From NCBI GenBank assembly GCA_001898625.1, contig MKUP01000029.1:1-34297 (forward strand): DNA of 34,297 bases. Direction: 5' to 3'. The translations under genes were made by a program, and so were the position numbers. This DNA comes from Burkholderiales bacterium 67-32 (GTDB lineage Bacteria; Pseudomonadota; Gammaproteobacteria; Burkholderiales; Burkholderiaceae_B). Within the stretch, counting starts at the first letter, position 1. Each line of letters opens with the position of its first letter. This document shows, one piece after another, positions 23,647 to 32,064 of this stretch. The notes beneath the pieces were generated by a model. It was not told where the DNA came from, searched no databases, and saw nothing but the letters and a program-made list of their open reading frames with translations.

Positions 23647-24552
23647 TCACCACCGTCCTGACGCGCCGCCGCCACCGAAGCCGCCGCCGCCGCCGCGGAA
23701 TCCACCGCCACCACCGCCCAATCCTCCGCCCGGCCAGCCGCCTCCCCGGTGGCGCCCGTGCATGCCGCCGTGGCCACCCATGCCGATGCCCAGCAGCGTG
23801 ACGAGGAATCCCGCCAGTCCAGCCACCGCGGCCACCGCGAAGGTGCCCACCAACAGCCACGCAGCGGCACCCAGCACGCCAGCCGTGACCAGGGAGCCTG
23901 GAAGGCGGCCGAGGGCGTTGCGTAGCACTCCGCCCAGCATCAGGGCCGCGACGAACAGGAAGGGCCAGGCCTGCCCGATGTCGTTGGTCTGCCCCTGCCG
24001 CCGTGGGTCCGCCGCAGGCAGGGCCTCGCCATCGATCACCCGCATGATCTGTTCGGCGCCTGCGGCGATGCCGCCGTCGAAATCGCCCTGGCGCAGGCGC
24101 GGCGTGATCACCTCGTCGATGATGCGCCGCGATACCACGTCGCTCAGCGCACCCTCGATGCCGTATCCGACTTCGATGCGCACGGTGCGGTCGTCCTTGG
24201 CCACCAGGAGCAACGCGCCGTCGTCCACCTTGCGACGGCCGAGCTTCCATTGCTCTACCACCCGCAGGGCGTACTGCTCGACGGGTTCGGGCCGCGTCGA
24301 GCGGACCATCAGCACGGCGATCTGCACGCCCTTGCGTTGCTCGAAGGCCCGAAGCTGCGCATCCAGCGCGGCGACACGATCGGCGGCGAGCGTTCCCGTG
24401 AGATCGGTGACGCGCGCCTGCAGCGGAGGAACGGCGACCAACTCCTGCGCGGACGCGACCGAAAGGAACAGGCTCAGCAGCAGCCAGGCCAGAGCGTGGG
24501 CCAGCCGAAGAGGGGCCGCCGGAGAGAGCACCACTGTTCTGGGCGTTCTCAT
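23647..24552 (-). CDS. Exported TPM-domain protein with Gly-rich tail
   Basis: A 301-residue envelope protein. It has a cleavable signal peptide (AHALAWLLLSLFLSVASAQ), a periplasmic TPM domain at about residues 38-170 (VTDLTGTLAADRVAALDAQL, VEQWKLGRRKVDDGALLLVAKDD, VGYGIEGALSD), then a membrane region and a low-complexity Gly-rich C-terminus (GGGLGGGGGGFRGGGGGFGGGG), as in YgcG-type proteins. It lies between the LemA gene (1-base gap) and the second TPM gene (1-base gap). Confidence 0.87.
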   Translation of the reverse strand: MRTPRTVVLSPAAPLRLAHALAWLLLSLFLSVASAQELVAVPPLQARVTDLTGTLAADRVAALDAQLRAFEQRKGVQIAVLMVRSTRPEPVEQYALRVVEQWKLGRRKVDDGALLLVAKDDRTVRIEVGYGIEGALSDVVSRRIIDEVITPRLRQGDFDGGIAAGAEQIMRVIDGEALPAADPRRQGQTNDIGQAWPFLFVAALMLGGVLRNALGRLPGSLVTAGVLGAAAWLLVGTFAVAAVAGLAGFLVTLLGIGMGGHGGMHGRHRGGGWPGGGLGGGGGGFRGGGGGFGGGGASGRW

Positions 24553-24553
24553 G

Positions 24554-25165
24554 TCAGGGGCGCGCCGCCGGCGCCGAGGCGCCGAAATCGACCTGTGGCG
24601 GCGCCGCCATGGCCTTCTCGTCGGCGACCGAGAAATTGGGCTTGACGACGTAGCTGAACAGCTTGGCCGTGATGTTGGTCGGGAAGCTGCGCGTGAGCAC
24701 GTTGTAATCCTGCACCGCCTTCACGTAGCGCCCACGCGCCACGGTGATGCGGTTCTCCGTGCCCTCAAGTTGGGCACGCAGGTCTTGAAAAGCCTGGTTC
24801 GCCTTGAGTTGCGGGTAGTTCTCGCTCACCACCAGCAGCCGGCTCAGCGCGCCGGACAGTTCGCTCTGTGCCGCCTGGAACTTCTGGAACGCCTCGGGGT
24901 TGTTGACGAGTTCCGGCGTGGCCTGGATCGAGGTCGCCTTCGCGCGGGCCTCGACCACCCGGGTCAGCGTCTCCTGCTCGAAGTTGGTCTCGCCCTTGAC
25001 GGTCGCGACGATGTTGGGGATCAGGTCGGCGCGCCGCTGGTACTGGTTCAGCACCTCGGACCAGGCGGACTTGGTCTGCTCGTCCAGCCGCTGGAAGTCG
25101 TTGTAGCCGCATCCGCTCAGCGACAGGGCAAGCGCTGCGAGCAGGGACATCAGGATCAGTCTCAT
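24554..25165 (-). CDS. lemA: LemA-family lipoprotein
   Basis: A 203-residue LemA protein. The N-terminus is a lipoprotein signal with lipobox LSLSGC (LLAALALSLSGCGYND), giving a membrane-anchored coiled protein with the conserved DLIPNIVATVKG and NFEQETLTRVVEARA segments and SYVVKPNFSV near the end. The exact function is unknown; LemA is regularly next to TPM-domain genes, as here. Its ATG overlaps the stop of the MFS gene (25162-25165). Confidence 0.9.
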   Translation of the reverse strand: MRLILMSLLAALALSLSGCGYNDFQRLDEQTKSAWSEVLNQYQRRADLIPNIVATVKGETNFEQETLTRVVEARAKATSIQATPELVNNPEAFQKFQAAQSELSGALSRLLVVSENYPQLKANQAFQDLRAQLEGTENRITVARGRYVKAVQDYNVLTRSFPTNITAKLFSYVVKPNFSVADEKAMAAPPQVDFGASAPAARP

Positions 25166-26487
25166 GGTTCGGTTTCCGTGGAAGTGAGAAAAGTGCGGGA
25201 CGGTGAAGCGCTCACCAGGACGGGGTTGGCTGGCCACCAATGCCGCGGAATGAGCAGCAGCGCGAGGGTGGCGGCCAGTGGAATCGACAGCCACGCAAAG
25301 GTGCTCTGCATCACAGCGCCGAATAGCCATCCGGTGGCGGCCGATCCCAGTGTTTGTCCGAGGCCGGCTGCCGCGGCGAGCCCTCCCATCGCGATACCGA
25401 GCCGCCGCGCCGAGGTGCCGGCAGCGAGGTAGGCCAGGGTGGGGAGCACGAGACCCGTGCCCGCAGCCGTGAAACTCACGCCGACGTACAGCCACATCTC
25501 GCTGCCATGGCGGGCCAGCATCAGGAGCCCGGCGATGCCCAGGACCATGCCGCAGGCCAGTACGCGGCGTGGGTCGGCGCGCTCCAGCAGGCCGGTGAAG
25601 AACAGCACCGCGTTGACGCCCAGCATCACCAGACTGCACTCGGCGAACATCAACGACACCTCTCGGGAGGAGAGATCGGGGTGGCGCTGGCCCTGCAGCA
25701 CGATGCCGAGTTCAAAGCCGGCAAGCACGAACATGACCACACCGTTGAGAATCCAGAGCGCCAGGGAGCGGCTCCGGGGTGCTCCGTCGTGATCGGCTGC
25801 GTCCGCCTCTCCAAGGGAGTAAGGTGCGGGAAGCGTTGCGGCCAGGCCCAGCATCATCAGCGCGCCGAGCGCGGCCGAGAGTGCGATCACGAGCGTGGTC
25901 GATGAGCCCTGTACCAGCACGCTCAAGAAGCCCAGGCCGACAAGCCGTTCTGCAGCGGCGTTCAGGCCGGGGCCGAACAGGAACCCGAGCAGCGACATCG
26001 CACCCAGCCATGCAAAGCGCCTGGCGCGAATCGATTCTGGGGTGTACTGCGCGACGAGCGCCGGCACCACCGGCACGACCGCGGCCACAAAAAAGCCCGT
26101 CGCGCCGCGCAGCGCATAGATGCCGACCACGCCCAGGGACTCGGGGCGCAGCAGCGGGAGCAGGCTGGCCACGTAGCCGATCAGGCCCACCAGCAACACG
26201 CGGGCACGCCCCAGCCTGTCCGCCAGCATGCCCCACAGGGGCGCACCCAGCAGGATGCCCGCCGTGTAGATGCCGCTGAGGTAGCCGACATGGCGCGCAA
26301 GCGCCGCAGGATCCGCGTCGCCCATCAAGGGCCGCAGCCAGTCGGGGATCAAGGGCATCAGTGCCCCATATCCGGCCGAGACGACGAATACGGCCGCAGC
26401 GAGCCAACCCAGCTGCGCGACGCCGAGGTCTTGCTGGCGGGTGGGCCCGGATTCGCGCGGTGATCGCATGGCGCGGCTCTCTACCAT
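25162..26487 (-). CDS. MFS transporter
   Basis: Major facilitator superfamily permease, about 441 residues with 12 predicted membrane helices. The loop 2-3 signature is present (GAPLWGMLADRLGRARVLLVG), as is the helix 4-5 region (GATGFFVAAVVPVVPALVAQYTPE). The overall pattern suits a multidrug-type exporter; the substrate is unknown. ATG 26487 starts 14 bases after the ATPase stop; upstream ATG 26532 would overlap the ATPase gene by 32 bases and ATG 26469 is another option. It is coupled to lemA by ATGA. Confidence 0.84.
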   Translation of the reverse strand: MVESRAMRSPRESGPTRQQDLGVAQLGWLAAAVFVVSAGYGALMPLIPDWLRPLMGDADPAALARHVGYLSGIYTAGILLGAPLWGMLADRLGRARVLLVGLIGYVASLLPLLRPESLGVVGIYALRGATGFFVAAVVPVVPALVAQYTPESIRARRFAWLGAMSLLGFLFGPGLNAAAERLVGLGFLSVLVQGSSTTLVIALSAALGALMMLGLAATLPAPYSLGEADAADHDGAPRSRSLALWILNGVVMFVLAGFELGIVLQGQRHPDLSSREVSLMFAECSLVMLGVNAVLFFTGLLERADPRRVLACGMVLGIAGLLMLARHGSEMWLYVGVSFTAAGTGLVLPTLAYLAAGTSARRLGIAMGGLAAAAGLGQTLGSAATGWLFGAVMQSTFAWLSIPLAATLALLLIPRHWWPANPVLVSASPSRTFLTSTETEP

Positions 26488-26500
26488 GGTGGCCCGCCGC

Positions 26501-28966
26501 TCAGGCTGACGCGGCCGCTGGGACACTGGCACGCGACGTCACGCGCTTGATCCCCGGCAGGCGCGTGCGCTTGAGCATCAGCGCATTGATCGCGACGATC
26601 GCGGAGCTGCCCGACATGGACAATGCAGCGACCTCGGGCGACAAGGTGAACGGATACAGCACCCCGGCCGCCAGCGGGAAGGCGATCACGTTGTAGGCCA
26701 CGGCCCACCAGAGGTTCTGGTGCATCTTGCGCAGCGTCGCCCGGGACAGTTCGATGGCCCCGACCACGTCGTAGGGGTCACTCTTCATCAACACCACCTG
26801 GGCGCTTTCCATCGCAACGTCCGTCCCCGCGCCAATCGCAAAGCCCACGTCGGCCTGCGTCAGCGCCGGAGCGTCGTTGATGCCGTCGCCGACCATGCCG
26901 ACCTTGTGACCCTGCTGCTGCAGTTCCTTGATCTTGGAGGCCTTCTGCCCGGGCAACACATCCGCAAGCACGATGTCGATGCCCAGTTCCTTGCCGATGC
27001 GCTCGGCGGTCGCCTGGTTGTCGCCGGTCAGCATCGCGACCTTCACGCCGCGTGCCTGCAGCTTGGCGATCGTCTCGCGCGAGGTCGGCCGCACGGCATC
27101 GGCGATCGCGATGAGGCCGATCAGCCGGCCACCGCGCGCGACGTGGACCACAGTGCGCCCCCCGCCTTGCAGCCGCGCCGCCTCGCTGGCAAGGGGAGCC
27201 AGATCCACCTGTTCCGACTGCATCAGCAGCCGGTTGCCCAGGAGCACCGTCTCGCCCCCGATAGTGGCCCGTGCGCCTTGCCCATCGATGTTGGTGAAGT
27301 TCTCGGTGACCTCCGTCGGCATGTCTCCCGCACGCTTGAGCACTGCGAGCGCGAGGGGGTGCTCGGAGAACTTCTCCACCGCGGCGGCCGTCGCCAGAAG
27401 CCGCGTCTCCTCGACACCGGGCGCGGCCACCATCTCGACGACATCGGGCTGCCCCAGTGTCAAGGTGCCGGTCTTGTCGAACACCACGACCGTCAACTTG
27501 GTGGCGTTCTCCAATGCGGCCGCATTCTTGAAGAGAATGCCGTTCATTGCGCCCAGCCCGGTCCCGACCATGATGGCCATCGGGGTGGCCAGCCCCAGCG
27601 CATCAGGGCATGCGATCACGAACACGGTGATGGTCAAGGTGAGTGCGAACAGTAATGTCTGTCCCATCACCCAGTACCAGACGCTGAAGGTCAGCAGGCC
27701 AATCACGATCGCCGCCAGCACCAGCCACTGGGATGCGTGGTCGGCCAGCAGCTGGCCGGGGGCCTTCGAGTTCTGGGCCTCCTGGACCAGCTTGACAATC
27801 TGCGCCAAGGCCGTGTCCGCGCCGACCTTCGTGGCCTTGTAGCGAAAGCTCCCGCTCTTGTTGATGCTGGCGCCTACGACGGTGCTGCCCACGCCCTTCT
27901 TGACCGGCATGGACTCGCCCGTCAGCATCGACTCGTCCACTTGCGACGCGCCCTCGACGATCTCGCCATCCACCGGGATCTTGTCGCCGGGCTTGATCAC
28001 GACCAGTTCCCCGGCTGCAACCTCGGCGGTCGGTACCTTGGTCTCCACCCCGTTGCGCACGACCGTGGCCATGGGTGGGGCGAGATCCATCAACGCGCGA
28101 ATCGCGTCGGATGCGCCCGCGCGGGCGCGCATCTCCAGCCAGTGCCCCAGCAGGATGAAGACCAGCAGCACCGATGCCGCTTCATAGAACACCTCACCCT
28201 CGTAGAAGAAGGTCGCGCCGATGCTGAACAGGTAGCCGGTGCCCACCGACAGCACGACCAACGTGGCCATGTTGGCGACGCCGTTGCGCAGCGCGCGCCA
28301 CGCCGCCACGTAGAAAGGCCAACCTGGATAGATGATCGCGGCACTTGCGAGGAAGAAAAGAAAGAGCTTGTCGTCCAGCCCGAACGGCGTCTGGAAGTCG
28401 CCGAACATCTTCCCCATCGGGGAATAGAAGAACACGGGAATGGCGAAGACCAGGGCCACGAAGAAGCGATTGCGCATGTCCCGAGCCATGTCCTGCATCG
28501 AGCCCGACCCGTGGCCCATGTCGTGCATCATGTCGTCCATCGCAGGGTCGCCTGCGTGGGCCTGGTGCGCAGCATGGGCGGCGGGCGTCGTGGCCGCAGC
28601 CTTCGCGCGTGCGGCCGTGGCGGGGGCATGCGCGTGGTGCCCCTCATGCCCCATCTCTTGCGCCTGACGTGCGGGTGCGCCGTGATGGCCGTGCACCGCA
28701 TGGCTGGGGTCGGCAGAGACGCCAGCGGCGGGCGCGCACACGTGCTTGGGCGTCTGCTCGCCACGGCAGTGATAGCCGCATTCGGCGATGCGCTGGCGCA
28801 GATCCTCGACACTGAGTTGTCCCTCATCGAGATGGACCGTTGCGCTTCCCGCAACATAGTTGACATCTGCATGATGGACGCCGGGAAGCTGCAGCAGCTT
28901 GCGGCGTACTCCCTCCGCGCTCAGGCTCGATACGAGCCCTCCGACTTCAACGTTGATCGACTTCAT
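26501..28966 (-). CDS. P1B-type heavy-metal ATPase with CPD motif, probable copper exporter
   Basis: An 821-residue metal-pumping ATPase. The N-terminal HMA-like domain has lost its cysteines (S13 and S16 replace CxxC). A His/Met-rich linker follows ([35 protein letters not shown]). The catalytic core is intact: [10 protein letters not shown]497[23 protein letters not shown] and [11 protein letters not shown]. The membrane metal motif is C453-P454-D455 instead of CPC or CPH. The last helices have YN and MSGSS, as in Cu(I)-transporting P1B-1 pumps. AGGAAG precedes ATG 28966. Copper(I) is the likely cargo given the CopZ-like protein and cop genes, but the Asp makes specificity uncertain. The gene follows PPK2 by 32 bases. 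Confidence 0.88.
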   Translation of the reverse strand: MKSINVEVGGLVSSLSAEGVRRKLLQLPGVHHADVNYVAGSATVHLDEGQLSVEDLRQRIAECGYHCRGEQTPKHVCAPAAGVSADPSHAVHGHHGAPARQAQEMGHEGHHAHAPATAARAKAAATTPAAHAAHQAHAGDPAMDDMMHDMGHGSGSMQDMARDMRNRFFVALVFAIPVFFYSPMGKMFGDFQTPFGLDDKLFLFFLASAAIIYPGWPFYVAAWRALRNGVANMATLVVLSVGTGYLFSIGATFFYEGEVFYEAASVLLVFILLGHWLEMRARAGASDAIRALMDLAPPMATVVRNGVETKVPTAEVAAGELVVIKPGDKIPVDGEIVEGASQVDESMLTGESMPVKKGVGSTVVGASINKSGSFRYKATKVGADTALAQIVKLVQEAQNSKAPGQLLADHASQWLVLAAIVIGLLTFSVWYWVMGQTLLFALTLTITVFVIACPDALGLATPMAIMVGTGLGAMNGILFKNAAALENATKLTVVVFDKTGTLTLGQPDVVEMVAAPGVEETRLLATAAAVEKFSEHPLALAVLKRAGDMPTEVTENFTNIDGQGARATIGGETVLLGNRLLMQSEQVDLAPLASEAARLQGGGRTVVHVARGGRLIGLIAIADAVRPTSRETIAKLQARGVKVAMLTGDNQATAERIGKELGIDIVLADVLPGQKASKIKELQQQGHKVGMVGDGINDAPALTQADVGFAIGAGTDVAMESAQVVLMKSDPYDVVGAIELSRATLRKMHQNLWWAVAYNVIAFPLAAGVLYPFTLSPEVAALSMSGSSAIVAINALMLKRTRLPGIKRVTSRASVPAAASA

Positions 28967-28998
28967 GGCTGTTCTTCCTGTTCGCTGTGTTCGTGGTC

Positions 28999-29862
28999 TC
29001 AACGAGCGAGTCGGCCCGAGTCCAGGCAGTCCTGCGAGAACTCGAAGACGATCTCCCGGTCGGGAGCGATGACCTTGTGCTTCTTGCCGGCGTAATGCAG
29101 CCGGGAGAGGATGTCTCTGATCAGGTTGAGCCTCGCCAACCGTTTGTTGTCGGCGTGCACGACAGACCAGGGCGCCGCGGCCGTATGGGTGCGCATGAAC
29201 ATCTCGTCGCGCGCCCGTGTATAGCCGTCCCAGTGCTTCAGCGCGACGGCATCCACCGGGCTCGACTTCCACTGTTTGAGGGGATCACGGCGGCGTTCCC
29301 CGAGCCGGCGGCTCTGCTCCTTCTTGCCGATGTCGAGGTAATACTTCAGCAGCTTGATACCGGAGTTGACCAGCATCTCCTCGAACTTGGGCACTGAGTT
29401 CATGAATTCCTCGTGCTCCTCGGCGGTACAGAAGCCCATCACCGGTTCCACGCCCGCACGGTTGTACCAACTGCGGTTGAACACCACGAGCTCTTCGCCA
29501 ACTGGCAGGTGCGGGACGTAGCGCTGGAAGTACCAGCCCGTGCGATCCCGGTCGGAGGGCTTTCCTAGCGCGACGACCCGTGTTTCCCGAGGACTCAGGT
29601 GTTCGACCAGCCGCTTGATGCTGCCGTCCTTGCCTGCGCCGTCCCTTCCCTCCAAGAGGATCAGGATACGGTCGTTGCATTTGATGAAATGCCGCTGCAG
29701 TTTCACCAGTTCGATCTGCAGCATGTGCAACTGTGCTTCGTAGTCCTCGCGGCCGATCGAGCGTGTCGCTGTCTCGTCGCGCGCTGAGCCGTGGGCAGTG
29801 CCGGTGCCGTCCACATCGGCCTTGTGCTTGGCGCCTTTGGCGCCCTTCTTGTTCTTTGCCAT
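28999..29862 (-). CDS. ppk2: Polyphosphate kinase 2
   Basis: A 287-residue single-domain PPK2, which transfers phosphate between polyphosphate and nucleotides, mostly making NTP from NDP in this class. It has Walker [10 protein letters not shown] (72-80), lid/Walker B region [17 protein letters not shown], and the family segments [25 protein letters not shown] and [17 protein letters not shown]. The N-terminal Lys-rich tail is common. CGGAGAA precedes the ATG. Its job here would be ATP or GTP supply from stored polyphosphate when respiration fails, alongside acetate kinase. Confidence 0.92.
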   Translation of the reverse strand: MAKNKKGAKGAKHKADVDGTGTAHGSARDETATRSIGREDYEAQLHMLQIELVKLQRHFIKCNDRILILLEGRDGAGKDGSIKRLVEHLSPRETRVVALGKPSDRDRTGWYFQRYVPHLPVGEELVVFNRSWYNRAGVEPVMGFCTAEEHEEFMNSVPKFEEMLVNSGIKLLKYYLDIGKKEQSRRLGERRRDPLKQWKSSPVDAVALKHWDGYTRARDEMFMRTHTAAAPWSVVHADNKRLARLNLIRDILSRLHYAGKKHKVIAPDREIVFEFSQDCLDSGRLAR

Positions 29863-29872
29863 GGGTTCTCCG

Positions 29873-30031
29873 TTAGGTCTGGTCGCAGGCGATCAGCATT
29901 GCGTGTGTCGACGCCCGGCGGGGCGCGGCGCTCATGTCCGCATCCGAGCGGGAGCCGCAGCCATCGCCTTGTCCGTAGGCTGCAGCCAGGTACGGTCGAT
30001 TGATGCGCTGACGCCAGCGGGTCTTCTTCAT
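29873..30031 (-). CDS. Possible small basic protein (52 codons)
   Basis: A candidate short gene filling the gap between the methyltransferase and PPK2 genes. It begins MKKTRWRQRINRPYLAAAYG 1 base after the upstream stop, with GAGG close before its ATG, and ends 10 bases before the PPK2 start. No family recognised. Its fit to the gap and the basic start are the only support; it may be a chance frame. Confidence 0.3.
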   Translation of the reverse strand: MKKTRWRQRINRPYLAAAYGQGDGCGSRSDADMSAAPRRASTHAMLIACDQT

Positions 30032-30032
30032 G

Positions 30033-30683
30033 TCAGCCTCGCTGGCGCGTGTCCGAGAGGGAGGGAAGGAAGCGCGGCGTGCGCGCGGCATAGGCGTCGA
30101 ACTCGGCGCCGAACTGCTTGCGCATGTCCTTCTCCTCGTTGACAGCCAGCCTCGAATACATCACGACGAGGAAGGGGAACATCAGCAGCGTCAACAGCGT
30201 CGGCCACTGCAGCAGAAAGCCGAAAAGGATCGCCACGAAGGCCACATACTGCGGGTGCCGAATCCTGGCGTATGGGCCGCTCACGGCAAGTTGGGCGTGC
30301 CGTTGCGCGTGGTAGAGCACCGTCCAGGCGCTCGACAGAAGCCAGAAGCCGCCCCCGATGAAGATGTAGCTCGCGATATGAAGCGGGCTGAAGTGAGGGT
30401 CGCCGCTCTCGCCCAGCAGGGTCGACCAGAGATGGCCGCTGTTGTGCGACAGCAAGTCCAGACTGGGATACTTGGTCTGAAGCCAGCCGGACAGCACGTA
30501 CAGCGTCAGCGGAAAGCCGTACATCTCGACGAACAAGGCAACAATGAACGCTGCGAATGTCCCGAAGGTTCTCCAGTCGCGCGAGGTCTGCGGTTTGAAG
30601 AAGCTGAAGGCGAACATGATGAAGACCGCCGAGTTCACGAGGACGAGCAGCCAAAGCCCATAAGCGGGCGCATCGTGGTTCAT
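30033..30683 (-). CDS. Membrane methyltransferase, isoprenylcysteine carboxyl methyltransferase-like
   Basis: A 216-residue multi-pass membrane protein of the ICMT/PEMT-like methyltransferase group. It has about five hydrophobic helices and the C-terminal SAM-site signature GPYARIRHPQYVAF...EEKDMRKQFGAEFDAYAARTPRFLP. Substrates in bacteria are mostly unknown; lipids or small lipophilic molecules are likely. ATG 30683 overlaps the stop of the DUF2933 gene (30680-30683). It is in the same unit as the metal and energy genes. Confidence 0.85.
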   Translation of the reverse strand: MNHDAPAYGLWLLVLVNSAVFIMFAFSFFKPQTSRDWRTFGTFAAFIVALFVEMYGFPLTLYVLSGWLQTKYPSLDLLSHNSGHLWSTLLGESGDPHFSPLHIASYIFIGGGFWLLSSAWTVLYHAQRHAQLAVSGPYARIRHPQYVAFVAILFGFLLQWPTLLTLLMFPFLVVMYSRLAVNEEKDMRKQFGAEFDAYAARTPRFLPSLSDTRQRG

Positions 30684-30919
30684 TTGCGCTCTCCCGGGTA
30701 CGGTGGATTCGCCTTGCTACCGTCGCCTGGTACGGCATGGCGATGCATCAGCACATGAGCGATGACGCAAGTCGCCAGGAGGACCAGTGGCAGCGCGGCC
30801 AGGTAGTGCCCGCGGTGTTCCGTCAGCAGCATGTAGATGCTCACGGCCAGGAAGACCAGAAAGCCCAGGAACCATCGCGAGCGCGAAAACCTTGGACCGG
30901 TGCGGTGAGAAGTTGTCAT
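30680..30919 (-). CDS. DUF2933 family small membrane protein
   Basis: A 79-residue protein with two hydrophobic helices (WFLGFLVFLAVSIYMLL and YLAALPLVLLATCVIAHVLMH) and the EHRGH...ALP...HVLMHRH pattern of DUF2933. ATG 30919 is preferred over in-frame 30934 because GAGGAGG stands 7 bases before it. It is shorter than the plus-strand relative at 3210-3536 and lacks its long His-rich tail. Function unknown; coupled to the methyltransferase gene. Confidence 0.75.
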   Translation of the reverse strand: MTTSHRTGPRFSRSRWFLGFLVFLAVSIYMLLTEHRGHYLAALPLVLLATCVIAHVLMHRHAVPGDGSKANPPYPGERK

Positions 30920-30930
30920 GGTCGTCCTCC

Positions 30931-31332
30931 TCACTTCGCCGGCTCAGGCATCCGGTCCATCATCATCTGCATCATGGACTGGCACATGTCCATGCGCATT
31001 TCGAGCATTTGCTGCCGCTCAGCTGTCGGCGCCGACTCGGCTCCATCCTTCATTGCGCCCATCATCGCCATGCCAGCCCGCATGGCCTGCATGTGTTCGG
31101 CCATGAGCGCCTTGCGCTGCGCAGGCGTCTTCGCAGCCACCATCCGTTCGTGCATGGCCTGCATCGACTTCAGTTGCGCATCCATGCCCTCGGTGGTCGG
31201 CGCCCTTGGCGTCTCGGCCGCGGTCGGACTCGCACCTGCGGGGTGATGGGCCTGATGGTTGTCCTGCGCGAACGCAGACAAGGTGACCAGTGCGGCGCCA
31301 ACGATGGCCGCGATCGAATGCGTGAATTTCAT
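30931..31332 (-). CDS. Exported Met/His-rich small protein, possible periplasmic metal binder
   Basis: A 133-residue protein with a signal peptide (MKFTHSIAAIVGAALVTLSAFAQ) and a mature helical part full of methionine (MAEHMQAMRAGMAMMGAM; MRMDMCQSMMQMMMDRM) plus NHQAHH near the mature start. Such Met-rich helices suit Cu(I)/Ag(I) binding in the periplasm, but no named family is recognised. GGAG precedes ATG 31332. It is the first gene behind the MerR-type promoter at 31404-31434, which fits a metal-induced protein. Confidence 0.7.
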   Translation of the reverse strand: MKFTHSIAAIVGAALVTLSAFAQDNHQAHHPAGASPTAAETPRAPTTEGMDAQLKSMQAMHERMVAAKTPAQRKALMAEHMQAMRAGMAMMGAMKDGAESAPTAERQQMLEMRMDMCQSMMQMMMDRMPEPAK

Positions 31333-31403
31333 TTCTCTCTCCTTTAGCCGCGGGTGCCTGCCATTGGGGCGAAACCGATGTCGCCGCAAGCGGACAAAGC
31401 CCT

Positions 31404-31434
31404 ATGAAAACTCCGTAGTCGGGTACAGAGTCAA
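31404..31434 (-). promoter_or_regulatory. MerR-type metal-responsive promoter with dyad
   Basis: On the minus strand, -35 TTGACT (31434-31429) and -10 TTTCAT (31409-31404) are separated by 19 bases, the overlong spacing of MerR-activated promoters. The spacer region carries CTCCGTAGTCGGGTACAGAG (31411-31430), an inverted repeat with CTCCGTA/TACAGAG arms (one mismatch), close to the mercury-type MerR operator pattern. It points at the Met-rich protein and the long operon. The likely regulator is the MerR protein at 32065-32487. Confidence 0.72.
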
Positions 31435-31486
31435 GGCTTATGAGTTGTGCGCCGGGTGTGACCGACACGGCAACTCAAAGGAGGCG

Positions 31487-31921
31487 CTACAGCGCGAGAC
31501 GCTCGAACAGCAGCCACGACGGCCGCTTGGGAGGTGGTCGCTGGTGACCCCTCGATGGGATGGCTCGCAGAGCCAACGTCGGAGCCAGCAGCTGGTCTCC
31601 ATAGGCGGGAGGCGCCAAACCGACGAGGTCGAACGCGAAGGTTGGTGCTTTCTGAATGGCGGACTGGTTGACGTCGCCGCAGAGCTTCAGGCACGGGGCC
31701 TTCGACGGGTCGTGGGAACCTTCTTCGTGCTCACCATGGAGGCCTTCATGATTTCCATGCCCGGACGATGGGACATGCTCATACCCGACAGCATGCCGAT
31801 GTTGCTGCGGAGACTCCAGAAGGCAGGCATTGGCCACCCCGGCCCCGAGCGCAAACAGCCATACCCCGAGCACCATCCACGCGATGGCGCGAATCCTGCG
31901 GTGGTTGAGAAGTGTGCGCAT
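31487..31921 (-). CDS. Exported His/Cys-containing protein, metal-resistance-associated (unknown function)
   Basis: A 144-residue protein with a hydrophobic signal segment (IAWMVLGVWLFALGAGVANA) followed by CLLESPQQHRH, a His/Glu cluster (HGNHEGLHGEHEEGSH) and CLKLCGD. It ends in a Pro/Arg-rich tail. The layout suggests a periplasmic metal-binding protein, similar in style to small proteins encoded beside metal efflux genes, but I do not recognise the family. It lies directly behind the FNR promoter at 31952-31993; its start at 31921 is 24 bases from the predicted transcription start. The ribosome site is weak. Confidence 0.65.
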   Translation of the reverse strand: MRTLLNHRRIRAIAWMVLGVWLFALGAGVANACLLESPQQHRHAVGYEHVPSSGHGNHEGLHGEHEEGSHDPSKAPCLKLCGDVNQSAIQKAPTFAFDLVGLAPPAYGDQLLAPTLALRAIPSRGHQRPPPKRPSWLLFERLAL

Positions 31922-31951
31922 GTGCGGCCTATTGACCCATTGACACCTGTG

Positions 31952-31993
31952 ATCCTATTCCCAACTGAGCTGCGGGAAATTGATTTGGATCAA
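31952..31993 (-). promoter_or_regulatory. FNR/ANR-type class II promoter for the minus-strand arm
   Basis: TTGATTTGGATCAA at 31980-31993 is a perfect FNR/ANR box (TTGAT-N4-ATCAA). On the minus strand a -10 TAGGAT lies at 31957-31952, exactly 22 bases from the box, as in the promoter at 2962-3003. The predicted start is near 31945, just before the exported protein gene at 31921. In the plus direction no good -10 lies at the right distance, so the box seems to face the minus-strand operon. Confidence 0.72.
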
Positions 31994-32064
31994 ATGGAGG
32001 CAAGGGTCAACTACGCGGTACTGCGTTATTCTGTGTTGCTCGTGAATAGACAGTGGATCGCTCG

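Noticed and set aside
31938-31968. TTGACA-like -35 in the plus direction as a sigma-70 promoter for the MerR gene
   Set aside because: No acceptable -10 at 16-18 bases; the promoter of the MerR gene could not be placed with confidence.
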